From assembly GCA_964537285.1 (NCBI GenBank), contig CAZHZT010000166.1, positions 1 through 10,901 on the forward strand: DNA of 10,901 nucleotides. The letters are read 5' to 3'. The number at the start of each line of letters is the position of its first letter. Positions within the stretch are counted from its first letter, which is position 1. Positions 6,677 through 10,901 of this stretch are shown here, one piece after another. The notes beneath the pieces are model-generated. The model saw nothing but the letters and a program-made list of their open reading frames with translations, was not told where the DNA came from and ran no database searches. A program made the position numbers and the translations under genes. The DNA comes from CAZHZT01 sp964537285. Its GTDB lineage: Bacteria > Bacteroidota > Bacteroidia > Chitinophagales > Saprospiraceae.

Positions 6677-7639
6677 ATGACCAACAAAGAACAACTAGAA
6701 CAACACTTTGGAGTAAGCTTCAAGCCACAAGCGAGCCTGGTAGCCCTGCGCCAGTTCCACGTCAATAACGCCTTTTACGAAGAAAAAGGCGTCATCCTTG
6801 GCCTTTGTGCTTGTGAAAATGAATGGACAAGCCTGAGCATTCCCGCTTTCCTGAAGAACCTCCAATACCTCAACCTAAGCGATAATAAAAAGCTGAAGCA
6901 GCTACAATTTGACAAGAGCATGAGCATGCCCGATCTTGAACATTTGGATATCAGCGATGCTCAATTATTGGAGTTGGAATTGCCGGAAGCGCTTCAATCC
7001 CTGCGGTGGCTGGATGCCAGTCGCAATAAGTTGCAAAAGTTCGAATGGAGTGGAGACTTGCCTGAACTCGTGCATCTGGACCTGAGTGACAACCAGCTGA
7101 AGAACTTCCCGGCAGAATGGATACCTCGCCTGCCAAAGCTTAAACGCCTTTACCTCAAAGGCAATCCACTACCAGAATCCAAACGTACAGAAGCAGAGAA
7201 TCAAGCCAATTGCCTGCCTTTCATGCAGGAGTTTTACCAGGCAATAGCGAAAGAAGGAGGCATCAAAAACGATGAATATAAAGTACTTCTGGTGGGAAAT
7301 GGCAAAGTGGGTAAAACCTGCATGGTGCATCGCCTTGTAGATGATTGCTTTAAACCTGAGTGGGATTCTACGCACGGCATTGAACTGCGACAACTCAATG
7401 ACCCTAAAAAATTACCCTACATTCTAAACCTTTGGGATTTTGGCGGTCAGGATATCTATCACGCTACGCACCGGCTCTTTATGCAGTCAAGCGCCATTTA
7501 TCTGGCACTCTGGGATATGGAGGGCTTAAAGCATGAATATACCGAGCGGGAAGAGGGAGGCGAGCTTCGAAAATATGAAAATTACTCCTTACAGTATTGG
7601 TTGGATTACATCAAAAATCAGGGCGGAAATCCCCCGTGA
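6677..7639 (+). CDS. LRR-Roc GTPase (Roco), N-terminal segment of a frame-split gene
   Basis: This 320-residue segment begins a bacterial Roco protein. About five leucine-rich repeats span residues 62-166 (LQYLNLSDN, LEHLDISDA, LRWLDASRN, LVHLDLSDN and LKRLYLKGN). They serve as a protein-binding and sensing surface. The Roc GTPase domain starts near 198, with P-loop GNGKVGKT (207-214), a switch-I region with T232 (STHGIEL) and the G3 motif DFGGQD (254-259). The frame stops at TGA 7637-7639 inside the Roc domain, between G3 and the G4 region. The expected next strand (SPVIVTKTK) lies in the next frame, so one base appears to be missing at or near the C5 run 7631-7635. Read on with the next two segments, this would be a single LRR-Roc-COR-EAD-TIR protein. 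The start ATG at 6677 follows a good -7 box. Confidence 0.88.
   Translation: MTNKEQLEQHFGVSFKPQASLVALRQFHVNNAFYEEKGVILGLCACENEWTSLSIPAFLKNLQYLNLSDNKKLKQLQFDKSMSMPDLEHLDISDAQLLELELPEALQSLRWLDASRNKLQKFEWSGDLPELVHLDLSDNQLKNFPAEWIPRLPKLKRLYLKGNPLPESKRTEAENQANCLPFMQEFYQAIAKEGGIKNDEYKVLLVGNGKVGKTCMVHRLVDDCFKPEWDSTHGIELRQLNDPKKLPYILNLWDFGGQDIYHATHRLFMQSSAIYLALWDMEGLKHEYTEREEGGELRKYENYSLQYWLDYIKNQGGNPP
7628..7639 (+). other. Frame break 1 inside the Roc domain
   Basis: The sequence AAATCCCCCGTGA reads Asn-Pro-Pro-stop in the upstream frame and Lys-Ser-Pro-Val in the downstream frame. The GTG at 7636 overlaps the TGA at 7637, as in a GTGA coupling junction. A one-base deletion in or near the C-run explains it best. 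Confidence 0.75.
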
Positions 7640-8562
7640 TCGTTACTAAGACGAAAATGTTGCAAGATCGCAGCGATCATCCTCAACAAAGTCAATTAAG
7701 AGCTAAATTTTTTGATTCAGATGCTTTCAAGAGCTTGGATTTCCATCAAGTGGACTCAAAGGAAGACGATTGGAAGAAAAACGGTTTTAAACGCTTAATA
7801 AGATTCCTGGAAGATGCTATCGATGTATTGGAACGCGAAGAAGAATTGCCTAAAAACTGGGGGAATCTTCGCCAAGAATTGCGGAACTTACAGGCAAAGG
7901 GTGAAAAAACACTTTCCCTCCAAGCCTATGAAAAGATGGCTTCCCAATTAGGTATCGAACATCCCTTAGACCGCTTAACGAATTGGCTCGTTCCCTCAGG
8001 GGTGGTTTTTTATCGCAAAGGCTTGTTTCACGATGCCATTATTTTGGATCAAGCCTGGGCTATCCGGGCCATTTACACCCTTTTTGACCGGGACCAAGGG
8101 TATTGCTTTAAAATCGAAAATCAAAAAGGGCGCTTCACCGGAAAAAACTTGGTGAGGATTTGGAGAGGCCATAATCAGGAAGAGCGGGAGCTTTTTCTGA
8201 GCTTTATGCTATCCTGTGAAATTTGTTTTGAAATCGAAACTGGTCAAAAAGAAGATCGAAAGACTTTTGAAGAACGTTTGTTTATCGCTCCCCAACTATT
8301 ACCTGTTGATCCGCCCCCTAGTATTGAAGTAACTAAAAAACACTTCAATAAATACGAAAAAAATATGTTGTATATTCAGTACCGGCATGAGTTTCTGCAT
8401 TTCGGTATTATACAAAGCTTTATCTTTCGCACCCAGTACTTAGCAGAAGTTAATGATATTTGGCGGAACGGTATCCTCATCCTGGAAGATGGGGTATATG
8501 CCTTGATCGAGGTTAAAGAAAAAACCATTCAGGTGCAAGTTCCGGCTGAAGGTAAAAGTTGA
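7636..8562 (+). CDS. Roc (C-terminal part)-COR segment of the Roco protein
   Basis: The second frame resumes with VIVTKTK, the Roc strand plus the G4-type guanine-recognition region, and passes through the end of the GTPase. The COR domain follows; its recognisable core includes WLVPSGVVFYRKG, AIILDQAWAIRAIYTLFD and, towards the end, RTQYLAEVNDIWRNGILILE. COR mediates dimerisation and couples to the GTPase cycle in Roco proteins. The open frame extends back to 7597, but only the part from the GTG at 7636 matches the family; 308 residues result from that start. It ends at TGA 8560-8562 just where Roco homologues carry on ('...V.GkgK...L...IR..L'). That continuation is found in the next frame. 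On its own this segment would lack a P-loop and could not act as a GTPase. Confidence 0.8.
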   Translation: MIVTKTKMLQDRSDHPQQSQLRAKFFDSDAFKSLDFHQVDSKEDDWKKNGFKRLIRFLEDAIDVLEREEELPKNWGNLRQELRNLQAKGEKTLSLQAYEKMASQLGIEHPLDRLTNWLVPSGVVFYRKGLFHDAIILDQAWAIRAIYTLFDRDQGYCFKIENQKGRFTGKNLVRIWRGHNQEERELFLSFMLSCEICFEIETGQKEDRKTFEERLFIAPQLLPVDPPPSIEVTKKHFNKYEKNMLYIQYRHEFLHFGIIQSFIFRTQYLAEVNDIWRNGILILEDGVYALIEVKEKTIQVQVPAEGKS

Positions 8563-8564
8563 TG
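8556..8564 (+). other. Frame break 2 / TGATG stop-start overlap after COR
   Basis: AGTTGATGA places the stop TGA (8560-8562) over the start ATG (8562-8564), a classic termination-reinitiation junction, with GAAGGT about 10 bases upstream. Equally, adding one T would read straight through from GKS to LMNKTRNLLEELQG, which matches the normal post-COR sequence of Roco proteins. Confidence 0.65.
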
Positions 8565-9719
8565 AATAAAACCCGCAATCTGCTCGAGGAGTTGCAAGGA
8601 GGCAAAGTACAGGAACTGATTAGTACTGACGGAGAGCATTTTGTAGAAATGGATAAGTTGAAGGATTGGGAAAAAAGCTTTATTCCTACTTTTGATAATA
8701 AAAGTGTAGTACCCGTAACAAGTTTAAATGTATTTCTTGGAAAATCCAAACAGAACATCTCCGGCGCAAGGGATGAATTTGAGCATTTAGAAAAATCAAA
8801 ACACATGAAAAGCGTTCCAACCACCAATAGCGTTATTAAGGCTATAGAAAATGATCAACTACCTAAAGCTTTTGAACACTTAGCGCAAATTATACCCGCT
8901 GATCGCGAAAGTATGCTTACACAGCTCCGCCAACGGTTTTCTGAATTAAAAACCAATAATTTTATGGGTATTCTAAGCTATGACGAATACGCCCGCCAAA
9001 AAGCAAAAATCACGGTGGCTCTCACATCTCTTGTAAGCGATTTGAAATCATCAGGCGATTCAGCCGGTTCAGATATTCAAGGTTTTTCTAAAGAAAAAAT
9101 CGAAGAGAAAAAGGGCCAACAAGTCTATGAAAAAGCAAAAATCTATTTCTCGTACGCCTGGGGTGATCAAACCGATGAAACGGAAAATATAGTCGATAAG
9201 CTATACAATTCACTACAAAAGGAGGGCTTTCAGGTACTTCGCGACAACATCAACATAGCCTACGGGGGCTTGATCAGCGAATTCATGAAAAAAATGGGGG
9301 AAGGAGATCTTATTGTGGTCTTTACCGGAAAAAACTACGTTGAATCCGAGTATTGCATGTTCGAATTACTCGAAATTGCACGCAATTCCAAATGGGATAA
9401 AGCTGCCTTTACACAACGCATCCTACCTGTTCCCCTTGAGGTTATTCGGTTTGATCAGCCAAAAGTATTGCTGGAATCCATTCGGTATTGGGAACAAAAA
9501 ACTCAGGAGTGGGTGGATCTGTACAAAGCCGTGGCTAGTCAGCTTTCCTCAGAGCAAGGAAAACGCTTTGAAAATGTAAAAGAAATCCATCAAAACTTTT
9601 CTAAACTGTCGGACTGGCTCATCGATATTAATGCCAGTAAAACTTCCTTGCTTTCCGAAAATGACTTTGAAAAAGTCAAGGAAGCCATAAAAGAGCGCCT
9701 CAATCCACTTAAGCAATAG
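8562..9719 (+). CDS. Post-COR/EAD11-like/TIR segment, predicted NADase effector
   Basis: From the ATG at 8562 this gives 385 residues. The first 65 or so (NKTRNLLEELQGGKVQELI ... VVPVTSLNVFLGK) resemble the C-terminal post-COR part of Roco proteins. Next comes a helical segment (about 90-161: IENDQLPKAFEHLAQII ... LSYDEYARQKAKITVALTSL) that I read as an effector-associated domain of the EAD11 type. These adaptor domains pair effectors with partners through like-like contacts. After a lysine/glutamate linker comes a TIR domain: KIYFSYAWGDQTDETENIV (193-211), GFQVLRDN (222-229), DLIVVFTGKNYVESEYCMFE (249-268). E268 in the FEL motif is the expected catalytic NADase glutamate. TIR effectors deplete NAD+ or make signalling nucleotides on activation. 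Whether it is made as a separate protein or as the end of the Roco chain depends on the break at 8556-8564. Confidence 0.85.
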   Translation: MNKTRNLLEELQGGKVQELISTDGEHFVEMDKLKDWEKSFIPTFDNKSVVPVTSLNVFLGKSKQNISGARDEFEHLEKSKHMKSVPTTNSVIKAIENDQLPKAFEHLAQIIPADRESMLTQLRQRFSELKTNNFMGILSYDEYARQKAKITVALTSLVSDLKSSGDSAGSDIQGFSKEKIEEKKGQQVYEKAKIYFSYAWGDQTDETENIVDKLYNSLQKEGFQVLRDNINIAYGGLISEFMKKMGEGDLIVVFTGKNYVESEYCMFELLEIARNSKWDKAAFTQRILPVPLEVIRFDQPKVLLESIRYWEQKTQEWVDLYKAVASQLSSEQGKRFENVKEIHQNFSKLSDWLIDINASKTSLLSENDFEKVKEAIKERLNPLKQ

Positions 9720-9808
9720 ACGCCCCTTCTTATGCACCTAATTCCTAAATCAAAACTCATTAACCTCCTCCCACCATCAAACAACAAAGCAATTAGTCGA
9801 TAACAGCA

Positions 9809-9973
9809 ATTCTCGCTTTGGAAATCCAAAACCAAATTTTCGCCGCTACGCGACCATATTTTCTTTTTTGAGGGGTTGCGAAAGGGCCATTTTGCGAAGC
9901 AAAATGGCCCTTTCGCAACCCCTCAAAAAAGAAATTTCGCGCCGTAGGCGCGTTTATTTTCCAAAGCGAGAAT
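9809..9973. repeat. 165-bp palindromic element with a perfect 36-bp stem
   Basis: Terminal inverted repeats ATTCTCGCTTTGGAAA (9809-9824) and its exact complement (9958-9973) enclose a near-continuous palindrome. Inside, 9860-9895 and 9899-9934 are perfectly complementary over 36 bp with a GAA loop, including AGGGGTTGCGAAAGGGCC. The element follows the TIR stop by 90 bp and could act as a terminator in RNA, but its size and clean ends suggest a MITE/REP-like non-autonomous element. No gene lies in 9720-9808. Confidence 0.85.
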
Positions 9974-10038
9974 CCCTGAGTCGAGAATATCCATTTTTGC
10001 AAAAGTCTAATATAACTGTGACATTAAATTACCAATAA

Positions 10039-10206
10039 AACTGTATTTTTATAAAATTGCTTGGCTCTTTACTACAAAAAGGCAAGGAACATTTACTAAT
10101 TAATCCAAGTTGTGATGAATGGGGGCAATCAGGAGGAATTCGTGAAAATGGAGCTGAGAAGCGACCTCTGAAACAAATAACCAACTATTTAGCCTCATTT
10201 CAATGA
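10039..10206 (+). pseudogene. 55-codon gene remnant without a start
   Basis: A frame opened by a stop just upstream runs 55 codons to TGA 10204-10206. Its second half reads like conserved protein: HLLINPSCDEWGQSGGIREN then GAEKRPLKQITNYLASF. There is no in-frame ATG and I do not recognise the family. The palindromic element ends about 65 bp upstream, so this may be the 3' stub of a gene disrupted there. It could also be chance. Confidence 0.3.
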
Positions 10207-10251
10207 ATCGACTTGCATTATTTAATTTACATAAAATTAAAATTTTTAACT

Positions 10252-10755
10252 ATGGACATCAAGGAAAAAATCAAAGAGGAAGATCAGAATATTAGCATCG
10301 GTATCAATGCACAAGATCGCGAAAAAGTAGCCGAGTTACTGTCGTATCTACTCGCCGACGAACACGTTCTCTACATCAAATTACGCAACTACCACTGGAA
10401 TGTAGAAGGTATTGAGTTCGGCCCATTGCATGCACTGTTTGAAGAACAGTACACTGAACTGGCCGAACATATCGATGATATCGCTGAACGTATTCGGAGC
10501 ATTGGAGCATACGCTCCCGCTTCTATGGAAGCTTATCGATCAATTACACGCCTGAAAGAAACCGATCACCTTAATGGGAATGCTCGTAAAATGCTGCAAA
10601 ATCTTTTGGCAGACAATGAGTTCATCATCCAGGTACTGCGCCAAAACGTAGAAGATACCATCAAATACAACGACGCTGGCACCAGCGACTTCCTTACAGG
10701 CTTGATGGAAGCACACGAAAAAGCCGCCTGGATGTTAAGAGCACATCTGAAATAA
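10252..10755 (+). CDS. dps: Dps ferritin-like DNA protection protein
   Basis: A 167-residue Dps protein, the usual length. Dps forms dodecamers that oxidise and store iron using hydrogen peroxide and protect DNA in stationary phase. The family core NYHWNVEGIEFGPLHALFEE spans residues 46-65. Ferroxidase residues line up with the known ones: H48, H60, E64, D75 and E79, the last two in DDIAERIRSIG. The C-terminal helix ends with EAHEKAAWMLRAHLK. The N-terminus is short and lysine/glutamate-rich. A TTG at 10213 would extend the frame, but ATG 10252 gives the standard N-terminus and is preceded by a very AT-rich leader. It stands alone, with no convincing promoter consensus visible, and appears to be an ordinary housekeeping gene bordering the accessory region. 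Confidence 0.95.
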   Translation: MDIKEKIKEEDQNISIGINAQDREKVAELLSYLLADEHVLYIKLRNYHWNVEGIEFGPLHALFEEQYTELAEHIDDIAERIRSIGAYAPASMEAYRSITRLKETDHLNGNARKMLQNLLADNEFIIQVLRQNVEDTIKYNDAGTSDFLTGLMEAHEKAAWMLRAHLK

Positions 10756-10827
10756 TTATCCCAAAAACAGGGACGCATAAACGTGATTCATCCCTTAACT
10801 TTAAGGAAATTCATGTTGTCACAGTGA

Positions 10828-10901
10828 TTAAAAATAGGTGCTGTAAATCAATGTTTTAGGACCGGCCTTATTCAATTTAGCTTTTTGACAGGCTGGCAGC
10901 C
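10828..10901 (-). CDS. C-terminal end of an SBBP-like beta-propeller protein (partial)
   Basis: Entering from the right edge on the minus strand, 23 codons end at TAA 10830-10828 and read ...CQKAKLNKAGPKTLIYSTYF. This resembles the SBBP beta-propeller repeat ('AKLnp.G..lvYSTYLGG') common in extracellular Bacteroidota proteins. The stop falls directly after STYF, where the repeat normally continues with GG, so the gene may be truncated or frameshifted. The piece is short and the assignment tentative. Nothing is seen between it and the Dps stop. Confidence 0.4.
   Translation of the reverse strand, partial: LPACQKAKLNKAGPKTLIYSTYF

Noticed and set aside
7628..7639. Programmed -1 ribosomal frameshift in the Roco gene
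   Set aside because: Neither break has a classical X XXY YYZ slippery heptamer in the right frame, and no downstream pseudoknot is evident; deletion or sequencing error is simpler.

Overview
The window looks like an accessory (defence and mobile-element) stretch of a Bacteroidota chromosome, possibly a Saprospirales-like marine or filamentous lineage. That lineage guess is inference. The support is a TAnnTTTG-type promoter motif, general lack of Shine-Dalgarno sequences, SUMF1/FGE-fold paralogues, a Roco-TIR gene, intergenic palindromes of the 'GGGCTTTAGCCC' and 'GTCAGAATCAGGATT' kinds, and an SBBP-like fragment. There are no rRNA, tRNA or CRISPR features.

Left part (1-3463): a possibly 5'-truncated plus-strand gene with a nucleoside-2-deoxyribosyltransferase/TIR-like Rossmann pattern; then, on the minus strand, an AAA_14-DUF4143 ATPase (648-1958) with three 32-bp tandem repeats in its promoter region. 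A start-less remnant ORF (2231-2452) follows directly, in frame, after an AbiEi-type antitoxin/regulator gene (2453-3463). The AbiEi gene has a perfect 15-bp inverted repeat at its start codon, in the short divergent region shared with the next gene.

Middle part (3591-6597): two tandem SUMF1/FGE-fold genes whose last 216 bp are identical, although their upstream parts have clearly diverged. Their C-termini have the hallmarks of a diversity-generating-retroelement (DGR) variable region: a run of NNY codons explicable by adenine mutagenesis of AAY codons, inside a C-type-lectin-fold frame. Each gene is followed by a copy of the same roughly 611-bp nested palindromic element. No reverse transcriptase or template repeat lies in the window.

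Right part (6677-10901): one ancestral gene for an LRR-Roc-COR GTPase with an effector-associated helical domain (EAD11-like) and a C-terminal TIR domain. It is now broken into three frames by two -1 discontinuities, and each junction has overlapping stop/start codons. Restoring one base at each junction gives a continuous frame of 1015 codons. Next come a strong 36-bp-stem palindromic element, a short gene remnant, a Dps ferritin-like gene, and the end of a minus-strand SBBP-like propeller gene at the window edge.

Working model (inference): the FGE-fold proteins with a diversifiable binding surface would be recognition modules, and the neighbouring Roco GTPase-EAD-TIR protein would be the NTP-dependent signalling and NAD-cleaving effector. 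This resembles the EAD-based conflict systems described for multicellular and filamentous bacteria. The duplicated variable region and the palindromic elements suggest the sensor cassettes are copied or converted as a block.
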